A stretch of 64,000 nt of DNA from Sandaracinus sp. (GTDB lineage: Bacteria; Myxococcota_A; Polyangia; Polyangiales; Houyiibacteriaceae): positions 62,001-126,000 of the forward strand of contig JACKEH010000002.1 of NCBI GenBank assembly GCA_020633125.1, read 5' to 3'. A program made the translations under genes and the position numbers. Shown one piece after another: positions 1 through 8,897 of this stretch (its first letter is position 1; each line of letters starts with the position of its first letter). The notes below the pieces were generated by a model. That model saw only the letters and a list, made by a program, of their open reading frames with translations. It was not told where the DNA came from and did not search any database.

Positions 1-22
1 TCGCCCCGTCCAACGAAGAGAC

Positions 23-208
23 TCAGCGCCCGAGGAGCGCACGAAGTGACAAATAGCGCTGTAGATCCAATGGTTTGTAGCTCACTCCATCACGCCACAT
101 CCGCAGATCCGAGAGGCGATATCCGATGGCGAGCGCGTCCACGACCTGCGCCGGCACGTGCCGGTGTGGCCTCGGCAGAGCTCGAAACGTCTGGCGAACC
201 GAAGGCAT
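23..208 (-). CDS. Small hypothetical protein A (61 aa)
   Basis: I do not recognise a family. The C-terminal 40 residues resemble the C-terminus of the other small minus-strand frame at 340-534. Both carry GY.L...R.W, then LD..R..L.LR.L, and a terminal Arg. The shared pattern in two different frames' worth of DNA, in tandem and on the same strand, is the main argument that both are coded. The start is the ATG at 208, with no clear ribosome site. It could be a short DNA- or protein-binding module, but nothing shows function. It may be a chance frame. Confidence 0.35.
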   Translation of the reverse strand: MPSVRQTFRALPRPHRHVPAQVVDALAIGYRLSDLRMWRDGVSYKPLDLQRYLSLRALLGR

Positions 209-339
209 GTCTCACCGACGATCGAGGCAGGTCCTCGTTACGGCGAAAGCCCCGCTCAGAGGCGCACGAAGGCGCGCGTGCCCGCGACACTGCGGTGCAC
301 GAGCGCGGTGCACGACGCCGCGCCCGTGACAGCGAGCGC

Positions 340-534
340 TCAGCGCTTGAACAGACGCCGCAGCGCCAGTTGCCGCCGAACGTCGAGCACTCCGTCACCG
401 GTCCCACCGACCCACTGCCGCACCTCGAGCAGCGTGTAACCAGCCGCGAGCACGGACCGAACGTCGGTGACGTCGGAGGGCAGGCTCACGCGGGGGGCGC
501 CGATGCGGACGGTGATTCTTCGGGTGCGGCTCAT
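340..534 (-). CDS. Small hypothetical protein B (64 aa), paralogue of protein A
   Basis: The frame stays open upstream to 705, but that stretch overlaps the gshB start and reads like low-complexity shadow. The ATG at 534 (MSRTRRITVRIG) gives a compact 64-residue basic protein. Residues about 24-64 align with the small protein encoded at 23-208 (GY.L..VR.W, LDVRR.LALRRLF). It lies head-to-head with gshB, which starts 115 bp away. No known domain is visible. A tandem pair of tiny paralogues is the only clue to function. Confidence 0.4.
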   Translation of the reverse strand: MSRTRRITVRIGAPRVSLPSDVTDVRSVLAAGYTLLEVRQWVGGTGDGVLDVRRQLALRRLFKR

Positions 535-649
535 CGAGGGTACGGTGTCGCCCCCCAGCGACACCCCCATCTTGGCACGGCCCGCGGCGAGGAGGTCGTT
601 CGGACGCGCCCTTGTCCGGCGTGCCCCGGCGGTGCTACCCGGTTCGCGC

Positions 650-1600
650 ATGCGCGTGCTCGTCGTGATGGACCCGGTGTCGACCGTGCAGGTCGACGCC
701 GACACTTCGTTTGCCCTGATGCTCGAAGCCCAGGCGCGCGGTCATCGGGTCGACCACGCGCTCGCGAGCGACCTCGAGCTGCTCGACGGCCGGGTCTTCG
801 TGACGTTGCGCCGAGCCACGATGCAGCGTGTGGCCGAAGCGCCGATTCTTCTCGGCGAGCCGGAGCGCGTCGACGTCGGCGCCGAGATCGACGCGGTGCT
901 GATCCGCAAAGACCCGCCCTTCGACTCCGACTACCTCTGGCTGACGCTCTTGCTCGAACGACTGCGCGACGAACGCACGCTCGTCGTCAACGACCCCCGC
1001 GGCCTTCGCGACGCGAACGAGAAGCTCTACGCCTGCCACTTCCCCGAGCTCACTCCGCGCACGCTCGTCAGCGGCAACAAGGCGCGCATCAAGGAGTTCG
1101 TGGCCGAGGTCGGAGGTCGCGCCGTCATCAAGCCGGTCGACGGGCACGGCGGTGAAGGTGTCTTCGCGCTGCTCGAAGGCGACAAGAATTTCAACGGACT
1201 CGTCGAGCACGTCACGCGTTTGGGTCGACGTCTCGCGATGGTGCAGTCGTTCATTCCCGAAGTGACCGAAGGCGACAAGCGCATCTTGTTGATCGACGGA
1301 GAGGTCGTCGGCGCGATCCTGCGCGTTCCGCAGAAGGACGACGTGCGCTCGAACATTCACGTGGGCGGCAGCGTGAAGGCCGCCGAGCTCACCGACGCCG
1401 ACCGGCACATCGTCGCGACGGTGACCCCGAAGCTTCGCGCCGACGGTCTCTACTTCGTCGGTCTCGACGTGATCGGCGGAAAGCTCACCGAGGTGAACGT
1501 GACGAGCCCGACCGGGATCCAACAGATGTCGCGTTTTTCGGGACGAAGCTGCGAGACCCCGGTGATCGCGTGGCTCGAATCCCGTGTCGCCGCCCGTTGA
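650..1600 (+). CDS. gshB: Glutathione synthetase
   Basis: It joins gamma-glutamylcysteine and glycine with ATP, the second step of glutathione synthesis in the cytosol. The 316 residues equal the usual GshB length. The N-terminal domain opens with VVMDPV and the conserved RKDPPFD and NDPRGLRDANEKL blocks. The ATP-grasp fold carries KPVDGHGGEGVF near residues 158-172 and the metal/substrate strand EVNVTSPTGIQ near 281-291. The start is the ATG at 650. The longer open frame upstream covers the divergent small gene and has no family homology. No gshA is visible nearby. Confidence 0.95.
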   Translation: MRVLVVMDPVSTVQVDADTSFALMLEAQARGHRVDHALASDLELLDGRVFVTLRRATMQRVAEAPILLGEPERVDVGAEIDAVLIRKDPPFDSDYLWLTLLLERLRDERTLVVNDPRGLRDANEKLYACHFPELTPRTLVSGNKARIKEFVAEVGGRAVIKPVDGHGGEGVFALLEGDKNFNGLVEHVTRLGRRLAMVQSFIPEVTEGDKRILLIDGEVVGAILRVPQKDDVRSNIHVGGSVKAAELTDADRHIVATVTPKLRADGLYFVGLDVIGGKLTEVNVTSPTGIQQMSRFSGRSCETPVIAWLESRVAAR

Positions 1601-1741
1601 GCGTTACCCTCCCGTCTCGTCGCCCCGCGCGACCCCTCGAACTCGCGAGCCCTTCTCGCTCTCGTGCGCTTCCGAAGTCTTCGAGAATCACATCGTGACT
1701 CCGACGATCTCTTTCTCGATTCCTCCGCTGGATCCGACGCC

Positions 1742-3871
1742 ATGAAACGACTCTTCTTCGTCGCCTTCGCCCTCGCCGCCTGCTCTCCCAGCGGTCTTCG
1801 CGTCGCCACCACGCCCGACGCCACGCTCGCGGTCGCGGGCCTCACGCGCGAGATCGACGCGGTACGCGACCTCGACGACGTGCGTGACGTCGCGGACCTG
1901 AACGGCACCCTCGCGGTCGCGACGGACCGCGGCGTCTTGCTCTTCGCCGAAGGAGACGAGCGGCCCACACGTCTGCTCGAGGGGCTGCCTTCGCCCGACG
2001 TGCGTGCGTTGGCCGCCCACGTCGACGGCTCACTCATCGTCGGCACCACCGAAGGGCTCGCGCGTGTTCGAGGCGCCCAGGTCGAACCGATCGAAGCCCC
2101 GCCGGTCGGTGAGCTCGTCGCCCTCGCCAGCACCTCCGACGGTCACACCTACGCCTGCGGCGCCACCGGCCTCGCGATCGATCACGTCGTCGATCAGTCC
2201 TTCGGCTGGCAGACCTTCGGCGAGCCCTTCGCCTGCACCGGCCTGTGGCCCACGCCCGAAGAGCACCTCTGGGTCGGCACCACCCGCGGCTTGCTCTACG
2301 TCGAAGGCGACGTCGTCCGCGAGCATGGCGAGACCGGTGGGTTGCCGGGCGGCTACGTCCGCGGTGTCGTGCCCGCGGGCACCGGTCGCGCGCTCGCGTT
2401 GGTCCAAGGCCCGAGCGACGCGTGGATCGTCTTCTTCGACGGCGAACGTTGGACCACCTACACGGTGCCCGACCTCGATCGCCGCCCCGTCGGCCTCGCA
2501 CGCCTCGGCGCCGACGCGATCCTCGTGACCCCCGATCATGCGTTCGTGATTCGCGAAGCCGCGCGTGCCACCGGCGGCGTTCCCCTTCGCGCGCTTTCCC
2601 GCGGACCGCACCGTCCGGCGCTCTCCTACCGCGCCGGGCTCGGTCGCCCGGCCGTCGAAGGCACGCTCGAGCGCCGCGAGCCCGCACCCCTCGCCGCCGT
2701 CCCGCCGAACGCGCCGACCGTGGCCGCACCCGGCTTCGGCATCGCGCACCTGAGCCGCGTCGGCACCTCGGCCAGCTTCGCCAAGACCCTCGGCCGTGAG
2801 GTCTGGATCGCGGACCGAAGCCGCGGCGTTCGCGCGCTCAGCGAGAGCGGCATCGGCCCCCACCGCAGCAGCCGCAGCTTGGTCGACGAGCGCGACCTGC
2901 AAATCGCCGCCGACGAACGCTCGGGCACCTTCACGATCGACGCCCTCGGCCGCGTCGGTCGATTCCGCGACGGCGGCTTCGTGCCGGTCGCGACTCCCGA
3001 AGGCGCCCGCGCCTGGGCCCTCGCGTCCGGCAACCGTGGCCTCTATCTGGCCGCCACCGTGCCCACCGACCGCGCCGCGATTCGCATCTACCGTCGCGAC
3101 GGAGAGAACTGGGTGCCCGTCGTCGAGCGCCGCGTCACGGGGCCCGGCACCCCCACGACGCTCGTCGAACCGACCGCCGAGGGCGGCGTCGCGACCGAGA
3201 CCGGCACCCTCGCGCCGGACGTGACGCTCGTCTCCTTGCCCTTCTTCGGCATCACCGACGACGAGACCGCGTGGGTCGCCGTCCGTGTGGAGGAGAACGG
3301 CCAAGTGCGTCGCAAGGGCGTCGTGCAGCTCTCGGCGCGCACCGAAGAGGTGCTGCATCACCACTACGGCCAGCCCGCCGGTGGAAGCGGCGCGCTTCAG
3401 CTCCCCGACGACACGAACAACGTCGACCTCGGTCAGTCGGGCTTCGCGTGGTTCTCGTCGGTCGTCGGCGCGGTGCGCCTCGGCAACTCGCAGAGCGTCA
3501 CCTTCGGCGAAGCGCGCGGCGTGCGCGGCGAGGTCGTCAGCGACGTGCTCGTCGGCACCGGCAACCGCGTCTGGGTCGCGGCCGCCGAAGGCCCTGGCTA
3601 CTACTTCCAACAGACCTTCGAGTTCCGCATGCCGCAGGCGGTTCGCGCGGCGCGTCCGCTCGCGCTCGCCCTCGACGCGGTCGGCGACGTCTGGGGCGCG
3701 GGCAGCAACGGCCTCGTGCGCTTCGACGGCACCGATTGGCAGATCTACGGCGCCGACGTCTTGCCCGTCTCTTCCTTCGTCGACCTCGAGGCCGACCCCG
3801 AAGGCCGGCTCTGGGTGCTCGCCGAGGATCGCGTGTTGATCGTGGGACCGGGTCGCCGCATCGAGGAATAG
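1742..3871 (+). CDS. Beta-propeller lipoprotein (709 aa)
   Basis: The N-terminus is a short lipoprotein signal with lipobox LAAC (Cys near residue 14), so the mature protein should be membrane-anchored. The rest contains repeated blades of the kind V..L......VG...GL, with W.A...GL.R.DG and LW.GT..GL, like two-component-regulator propellers (ligand-binding or protein-interaction domains). No kinase, TM segment or catalytic domain follows the propeller. The start is the ATG at 1742, directly before the signal peptide. A strong terminator follows at 3891. It appears to be a single-gene unit. The ligand is unknown. Confidence 0.75.
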   Translation: MKRLFFVAFALAACSPSGLRVATTPDATLAVAGLTREIDAVRDLDDVRDVADLNGTLAVATDRGVLLFAEGDERPTRLLEGLPSPDVRALAAHVDGSLIVGTTEGLARVRGAQVEPIEAPPVGELVALASTSDGHTYACGATGLAIDHVVDQSFGWQTFGEPFACTGLWPTPEEHLWVGTTRGLLYVEGDVVREHGETGGLPGGYVRGVVPAGTGRALALVQGPSDAWIVFFDGERWTTYTVPDLDRRPVGLARLGADAILVTPDHAFVIREAARATGGVPLRALSRGPHRPALSYRAGLGRPAVEGTLERREPAPLAAVPPNAPTVAAPGFGIAHLSRVGTSASFAKTLGREVWIADRSRGVRALSESGIGPHRSSRSLVDERDLQIAADERSGTFTIDALGRVGRFRDGGFVPVATPEGARAWALASGNRGLYLAATVPTDRAAIRIYRRDGENWVPVVERRVTGPGTPTTLVEPTAEGGVATETGTLAPDVTLVSLPFFGITDDETAWVAVRVEENGQVRRKGVVQLSARTEEVLHHHYGQPAGGSGALQLPDDTNNVDLGQSGFAWFSSVVGAVRLGNSQSVTFGEARGVRGEVVSDVLVGTGNRVWVAAAEGPGYYFQQTFEFRMPQAVRAARPLALALDAVGDVWGAGSNGLVRFDGTDWQIYGADVLPVSSFVDLEADPEGRLWVLAEDRVLIVGPGRRIEE

Positions 3872-3890
3872 AACGCGTCGACCCTCCGTT

Positions 3891-3938
3891 CGAAACGAGA
3901 AAGGCCGCGAGCACTGCTACGCGGCCTTCTTCGTTTCG
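3891..3938 (+). terminator. Rho-independent terminator
   Basis: A long near-perfect stem pairs CGAAACGAGAAAGGCCGCG with CGCGGCCTTCTTCGTTTCG around a 10-nt loop. It sits 20 bp after the propeller lipoprotein stop and before the convergent lipoprotein gene at 4026. Because the arms are A-rich and T-rich it could act in both directions. Confidence 0.75.
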
Positions 3939-4025
3939 ATCGAGCGTTGACGGGTCGCTCGCGACCGGAATCGAGAACCCTCGAGGGAGGGTGACGGTCC
4001 GCTTCTCTTCGACCACCTCGGCGGG

Positions 4026-4490
4026 TCATCGCGTCGCGAAGCGGACCTCGGTCACGTCGAGTGCCCGAAAGGGCTCTCCGTCGAGCAGCCCCGTGCTCTG
4101 GGCACCGAGGACGCCGCGCACGCCGATCACACTCTGTGATGCGGCCGTGTTGCATTGCGCGCAGAACGTCCCTTCGTTGCCGCCTCGGCTCTCACAGAAG
4201 AGCGCGGGGAACTCGCTCGAGGAGCCCGAGAGAGCGACCCGCTCGCCGTTGCAACCCGGCAGCAGATACACGTACTGCGCCGTGTTGCAGCACGGCATCG
4301 TTTCGCCGCAGAGCGCGCCGGAGCTTCCGAAGCGGAGCACGAGCGACGGGTCGATTCGAAACTCGAGGTTCACCTCGACGCCTTCGTAGGCCGCGAGGTC
4401 CGCGCAGAACGTCTCGACGTCGAGGGGTGGGGTAGCGTCCGACGAGCAGCCGAGGAGCAGGCACCCGAGAAGCCAGGGTATGTGTCGCAT
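4026..4490 (-). CDS. Small lipoprotein, Cys-rich (154 aa)
   Basis: The signal peptide MRHIPWLLGCLLLGC ends in lipobox LLGC (Cys 15). The mature part has about ten cysteines in patterns such as CGETMPCC and CAQC, suggesting disulfides outside the cytoplasm. I do not recognise the family. The gene is convergent with the propeller lipoprotein and lies downstream of dnaN on the same strand, with a 105-bp gap. Start ATG at 4490. Confidence 0.7.
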   Translation of the reverse strand: MRHIPWLLGCLLLGCSSDATPPLDVETFCADLAAYEGVEVNLEFRIDPSLVLRFGSSGALCGETMPCCNTAQYVYLLPGCNGERVALSGSSSEFPALFCESRGGNEGTFCAQCNTAASQSVIGVRGVLGAQSTGLLDGEPFRALDVTEVRFATR

Positions 4491-4595
4491 CGTGTCAAAC
4501 CGCCTTCCAACGCGCGACGCAGCATTTCTCGTGCCGAAGGCGACGAAAGCGAGATCCGTTGGAACCTCGCTTTCGCGTCGATCTTCGTGACGTGC

Positions 4596-5750
4596 TCAGA
4601 TGCGCATCGGCATGATCACGCCGACGAAGTCCGCGGGGCCTTCGCCGACCGGACGAATCACGCCGGGATCGAGCTCGCCCGAGAGCTCGAGGGCGACCTC
4701 GTCGTGCGCGAGCGCGCCGAGCGCGTCGAGCAGGTATTTCGCGTTGAAGCCGATGCCGAGCTTGTCGCCGGCGTAGTCGACGTCGACCTCTTCCATGCCT
4801 TCGCCGACGTCCGGGTTCTGGCTGACGATGCGGAGCGAACCGTCCGAGACGTGCAGCTGCACGCCGCCGCTCTTGTCGTTCGCGACGAGGCTGATGCGCT
4901 TGAGCGCTTCGATGAGAACCGTGCGTGAGCAGACCACACGTTTGGTCTGGTTCTGCGGGATGACCTTCGAGTAGGGCGGGAACTGTTCGTCGGCGAGCTT
5001 CACGCTGAGCATCACGTCGGCGCGGCGGAAGAACGCGTTGCCCGACGCCATCGCGACGTCGATCGACGCGTTCGCGGTTCCGCCGTCCTTGCCGGCTTGT
5101 TTCGCGTCCGCCTTCGCGTCCTCGATGAGTCGCTTGAGCTCCGCGACGCCCTTGTGCGGCACGAGCATTCCGAAGCTCAACATGCCCGCTCCGTCGCCGA
5201 GCTTCGCCTCCGCCTTGCTCAGACGATGACCGTCGGTCGTGACCATGCGGACGTTCTTGCCGTCGCCCTCGAAGAGCGTTCCGGCGAGGTGCGGTCGCGT
5301 GTCGTCGCTCGACATCGAGTAGCTCGTGAGCGCGACGAGCTCACCGAGGAGCCACGCGTCGAGCGTCGCCCACGAGGCCTCGCCGGGGTTCGGCAGCGGC
5401 GGGAAGTCCTCTCCCGGCAAGCCGGGGATCTTGTATTTGATCTTGCCGACCTCGAGCTGGACCTGCTGGTTCTGCGCGACCGTCAACCGAACCTCGCCCT
5501 CGGGCAGGTTGCGGACGATGTCGAAGAGCGTGCGGGCCGCGATGGCGATGGCGCCGCCCTTGCGGATGGCCGCCGAGGCGGAGGCGCTCACGCCGAGGTA
5601 CAGGTCGGTCGCCGAGAAGCGCACCCGGTCCGGGCCTTCGGCCGAGAGCAACACGTTGCTCAGGATCGGCATCGAGCTCTTGCGGTCGGCGACGCTCTGG
5701 GTGCGCTGCAGAGCCTTGAGGAAGTCGCGCTGCTGGATGGAGAGCTCCAT
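4596..5750 (-). CDS. dnaN: DNA polymerase III beta subunit (sliding clamp)
   Basis: The ring-shaped clamp tethers DNA polymerase III to DNA. The 384 residues are slightly longer than the usual ~366. The N-terminus (ME.SIQQRDFLKALQRTQ then SSMPILSNVLL) and the C-terminal PMRI are typical. Three clamp domains fit the length. The insert KADAKQAGKDGGTANA near residues 210-230 explains the extra length. The start ATG at 5750 is preceded by GAGGAA on the coding strand. dnaA and recF are not adjacent in this window, but the upstream spacer carries DnaA-box-like sites. Confidence 0.97.
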   Translation of the reverse strand: MELSIQQRDFLKALQRTQSVADRKSSMPILSNVLLSAEGPDRVRFSATDLYLGVSASASAAIRKGGAIAIAARTLFDIVRNLPEGEVRLTVAQNQQVQLEVGKIKYKIPGLPGEDFPPLPNPGEASWATLDAWLLGELVALTSYSMSSDDTRPHLAGTLFEGDGKNVRMVTTDGHRLSKAEAKLGDGAGMLSFGMLVPHKGVAELKRLIEDAKADAKQAGKDGGTANASIDVAMASGNAFFRRADVMLSVKLADEQFPPYSKVIPQNQTKRVVCSRTVLIEALKRISLVANDKSGGVQLHVSDGSLRIVSQNPDVGEGMEEVDVDYAGDKLGIGFNAKYLLDALGALAHDEVALELSGELDPGVIRPVGEGPADFVGVIMPMRI

Positions 5751-6242
5751 GGGGTTCCTCGGTTCGATCTAGAGAGCGCGCGTGGATCCAATTCAAAGGA
5801 ATTTAGATCTACGTCGTCTTCATAAGGGCTGTGGATTGTGGGGGATCCACGCTAACGCAGCGGGATCGAAAGTGATTCTGGCGCTCTGAGGGTGTCGATG
5901 AAATCGCCTGGAGGTGGGGAAGGTTTCATCCCCGATCCATCCACAGGACGATCCCCGGAGTTATCCACGGTCTCGTCCCCAACCTCTCCTCGATCCCCGT
6001 CGGCGGGTCTACGATCGAGGTGCTCGTCCCGTTTCCTCGACGGGAGCGAGCGAAAACACGTTTGGCCACTGCGAGGACGGACCTCGCCCCTCGAAGCGGC
6101 CGAGTGGTTGTAGCCCCGGGTCGGGTCGAGGGGCAAGAAAGGGCACGTAGCGTCATGTGAGGTCACGACGCTGTGTTTTTCCCGCCAGAACCGGCCTGGA
6201 AGGCCTTTTCCGGAGCGTCGGCCTCGGGCTAGTGTCCGCGCC
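5751..6242. promoter_or_regulatory. dnaN upstream spacer with DnaA-box-like sites; possible oriC or DnaA-controlled promoter
   Basis: This is a 492-bp divergent gap. Sites resembling the DnaA box TTATCCACA occur at 5961-5969 (TTATCCACG, 8 of 9), 5937-5945 (CCATCCACA, 7 of 9) and, inverted, 5830-5838 (TGTGGATTG, 7 of 9). A GGATCCACG lies at 5843-5851. CGATCCCC recurs near 5950 and 5990. A locally AT-richer tract lies at 5786-5825, next to dnaN. Clustered boxes, an AT-rich segment and dnaN together suggest an origin or DnaA autoregulation. The absence of dnaA and rpmH in view is against a full oriC. Confidence 0.4.
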
Positions 6243-6695
6243 ATGGTGTTCCCCCCCAAACACGTCGTCGTGGCGTCCGACCTCTCCGAGTCCAGCCGTA
6301 CGGCACTCGATGCGGCCGGGTTCTTCGCGCGTGAGCACGGGGCGAAGCTGGAGCTCCTGCATGTCTTCGACCCTTCGCCCTACGTGCCGCTGGCACTTCC
6401 GGCGAGCGGCTCGCAGCTCATGAGCCAAGCGGCCAAGGAGATGCGCGAGACGGCCGAAAAAGGGCTTCAGGAGCAGGCCGAGGCGGCCTTCCCGGGGCTC
6501 GAGGTCTCCGTGACCTGTCTGCGCCGCGAGGACGCCGGAGAGGGCATCGCAGAGCACGCCAAGGCCGTAGGGGCGGACCTGATCGTCGTCGGCTCCCACG
6601 GGCGCACGGGGCTCAAGCGCGTGCTCCTCGGCTCGGTGGCCGAACGTGTCGTGCGGCTCTCGACCTGCCCCGTCCTGGTCGTTCGCCCGGAATGA
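6243..6695 (+). CDS. Universal stress protein (UspA family)
   Basis: A single Usp domain of 150 residues. The N-terminal strand KHVVVASDLSESS carries the conserved Asp. The C-terminal GSHGRTGLKRVLLGSVAE block is the ATP-binding loop G-x2-G-x9-G(S/T) of the nucleotide-binding subgroup, followed by CPVLVVR. Such proteins are cytosolic and bind ATP under stress or growth arrest; the exact role here is unknown. Start ATG at 6243, divergent from dnaN. No partner gene is coupled to it. Confidence 0.9.
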   Translation: MVFPPKHVVVASDLSESSRTALDAAGFFAREHGAKLELLHVFDPSPYVPLALPASGSQLMSQAAKEMRETAEKGLQEQAEAAFPGLEVSVTCLRREDAGEGIAEHAKAVGADLIVVGSHGRTGLKRVLLGSVAERVVRLSTCPVLVVRPE

Positions 6696-6911
6696 GCCCG
6701 CCCCGCGCCGCGCGTTTCGTGGGCTGTCGCGCCCACGTCGCAGGGTGTCGCGGCGCTTGTGGGCGATCGGGGTAGAAAAAACCGAAAGAACAGCAGTTTC
6801 GGGAACTTCCGGACCGGCAGGGCCTGTGGCACGTTCGGTGAACTAAGCGGGACCGAGCCCGCCGAAACAGGGCGGGTCCAAGCCCGCGAGAACGGCGGGC
6901 AGGAGGCAATC

Positions 6912-7220
6912 ATGGGACTCTTCGCTGGACTCTTCGGTGGCTCGAACCGGCTCTCGCGCGACGACATTCAGGCCAAGGTCGCGGCCGGCGCGTGGCTGGT
7001 CGACGTCCGCACCCCGGGCGAGTTCGCGTCCGGTCATGCCAAAGGAGCGCGCAACGTACCGCTTCAGGACCTCCCGGCCCGGGCCAAGGAGCTCCCGATG
7101 GACCGCGAGCTCATCGTCTACTGCCGCTCCGGCGCCCGCAGCGCGAGCGCCGCGTCGATGCTCCGCTCGAAGGGCTTCGAGAAGGTCCACGACGCGGGTG
7201 GGCTGGGCAACGTCATGTGA
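6912..7220 (+). CDS. Rhodanese-like domain protein
   Basis: A 102-residue single-domain sulfurtransferase-type protein. The VDVRTPGEFASGH block and the active-site loop CRSGARS (Cys near residue 71) match small cytosolic rhodaneses (GlpE/PspE class) that move sulfane sulfur to thiols. The N-terminus MGLFAGLFGG is hydrophobic but too short for a membrane helix. The start at 6912 is fixed by a clear GGAGG six bases upstream. The upstream 216 bp contains only GC-rich hairpins and a weak TAGAAA-like element at 6772. Confidence 0.9.
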   Translation: MGLFAGLFGGSNRLSRDDIQAKVAAGAWLVDVRTPGEFASGHAKGARNVPLQDLPARAKELPMDRELIVYCRSGARSASAASMLRSKGFEKVHDAGGLGNVM

Positions 7221-7265
7221 GGCCGAGGTGCCTCGCAACGCTTGTGGACAGAACGGGTCTTGAAG

Positions 7266-7303
7266 CCGAAATCGACCACGTATCACGGGCGATTTCGGTT
7301 TCG
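7266..7303 (+). terminator. Probable terminator
   Basis: The arms CCGAAATCG (7266-7274) and CGATTTCGG (7290-7298) enclose a 15-nt loop and are followed by TTTCG. It sits 45 bp after the rhodanese gene. The loop is long and the T-run short, so activity may be weak. Downstream, TGTGGAAAA at 7319-7327 is an inverted perfect match to the DnaA box consensus TTWTNCACA, but it is isolated. Confidence 0.45.
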
Positions 7304-7498
7304 CCTCCTCGCTCGATCCTGTGGAAAACCCGTGCGCCACAGCAAGGCGAAGCGAGGCTTCGAGACCTGGCGGGGCGTGGCACTGGCAAAGCCCCACGTG
7401 GGGCGGAACGCGTGCTGGCGAAGCCGAGCCCCGTGGCCGTGCAGGATGTGAGAAGGGCCCTTCGAGCCTCGGCGCGCCGCTGCTAGGGTCGCCGGCCT

Positions 7499-8563
7499 AT
7501 GACGAAGAAGGTGGCGGTCCTCGGTGGTGACGGCATCGGACCCGAGGTGGTCGCGCAAGGCGTGAAGGTGCTCGAGGCGCTCCGGGATCTGCGGGGCTGG
7601 AAGCTCGAGCTTCACGACTTCGACCTCGGCGCCGACCGCTACCTGAAGGACGGCACGACCTACCCGAACGAGGTCGCCGACTTCATCGCCAAGGAGTGCG
7701 ACGGCGTGCTGCTCGGGGCGCTCGGCGACCCGCGGGTGCCGAACCTCGAGCACGCCCGCGACATCCTCTTCGGGCTGCGCTTCGGCCTCGACCTCTACGT
7801 GAACCTCCGGCCGATCCAGTGCCTTCACGAGCGCCTGATGCCGCTCAAGAACGTGCGCGCGGAGGAGGTCGACATCCTCGTCCTGCGCGAGAACACCGAG
7901 GGCATCTACGTCGGCATGGGCGGCACCTTCAAGAAGGGCACCCCCGACGAGGTCGCGACCCAGGTCGACCTGAACACGCGCAAGGGCGTCGAGCGCATCG
8001 TCCGCCACGCCTTCGAGCTCGCGAAGACGACGGGCCGCAAGAGCGTGCACATGTGCGACAAGCACAACGCGATGCCGGACGCGCACGGGCTCTGGCTCCG
8101 CACCTTCCGAGAGGTCGCCGAGGAGTACCCGGACATCGCGGCGCATCACGTCTTCGTCGACGCGCTCTGCCTCTACCTCATCCAGGACCCGCGGCCCTTC
8201 GAGGTCATCGTCGCCTGCAACCTCTTCGGCGACATCGTCACCGACCTCGGCGCCGGTCTGCAGGGTGGCCTCGGCATGGCGGCGAGCGGCAACGTGAACC
8301 CCGGCAAGGTCAGCATGTTCGAGCCGGTGCACGGCAGCGCGCCTCCCCTGGCGGGCAAGGACGTGGCGAACCCGCTCGCGACGGTGCTCACGGTCGGCAT
8401 GTTGCTGACCCACCTCGGCTTCGACGGCGAAGAGGCGCTGCTGACGCGGCTGGTTCGCGAGGCGATCGAGACGGGGCACTGCACGCGCGAGGTCGGCGGC
8501 GACCTCGGCACGCGCGCGACGGGCGATTGGATCGTGAAGCGCCTGCGCGAAGAAGCGCGTTGA
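7499..8563 (+). CDS. Isopropylmalate/isocitrate dehydrogenase-family enzyme (probable LeuB type)
   Basis: A beta-decarboxylating dehydrogenase of 354 residues that would oxidise a 2-hydroxyacid with NAD. GGDGIGPEV opens the protein. The substrate Arg block reads VNLRPIQ, then RENTEGIYVGMGG. The metal Asp residues lie in NLFGDIVTDLGAGLQGG, and EPVHGSAP is the cofactor loop. The length is typical of LeuB. RENTEGIY plus FKKGT also resembles tartrate or isocitrate dehydrogenases, so 3-isopropylmalate as substrate is likely but not proven. The leuA-family gene is 26 kb away. Start ATG at 7499. Confidence 0.85.
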   Translation: MTKKVAVLGGDGIGPEVVAQGVKVLEALRDLRGWKLELHDFDLGADRYLKDGTTYPNEVADFIAKECDGVLLGALGDPRVPNLEHARDILFGLRFGLDLYVNLRPIQCLHERLMPLKNVRAEEVDILVLRENTEGIYVGMGGTFKKGTPDEVATQVDLNTRKGVERIVRHAFELAKTTGRKSVHMCDKHNAMPDAHGLWLRTFREVAEEYPDIAAHHVFVDALCLYLIQDPRPFEVIVACNLFGDIVTDLGAGLQGGLGMAASGNVNPGKVSMFEPVHGSAPPLAGKDVANPLATVLTVGMLLTHLGFDGEEALLTRLVREAIETGHCTREVGGDLGTRATGDWIVKRLREEAR

Positions 8564-8599
8564 CCGTTCTCCACCCTGCGGTGGAAAGTCGAAACCGAG

Positions 8600-8630
8600 A
8601 AATCGCCCGCTGCGCGCGGGCGATTTTCGT
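8600..8630 (+). terminator. Rho-independent terminator
   Basis: A perfect 11-bp stem, AAATCGCCCGC with GCGGGCGATTT, around a 5-nt loop lies 36 bp after the dehydrogenase stop. Its T-tract is short. The remaining gap to 8897 (334 bp in all) shows only short inverted GC stretches such as GATCCCCCAGGCGGATCGGG near 8655; nothing else is supported there. Confidence 0.7.
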
Positions 8631-8897
8631 AGGCGACGCGGATCGTCCACCGCGATCCCCCAGGCGGATCGGGGGTGAGACACCGCGGGTATCTCGAACG
8701 AGGAACTCTCGAGCCCGAGGGGTGTCCGACGCCGCATGCGGTCGTCGGCGCCTGCGGTCTCACTTCCGATCCGCAAGTGGAGATCCCGTGGATCTTCGAG
8801 ACCTTCCACGTCGAATCTCTCGCGCCGACTGAAGGATTCGCGCGCGCGAGTTTTCCCCGCCCTTGCCGCGTCCCCACGCACCCCCCAGGCTGTGGGA

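Noticed and set aside
7319..7327. Second origin-like site: TGTGGAAAA, an inverted DnaA box consensus match
   Set aside because: A single isolated 9-mer is expected by chance in 64 kb; there is no cluster or AT-rich segment next to it.
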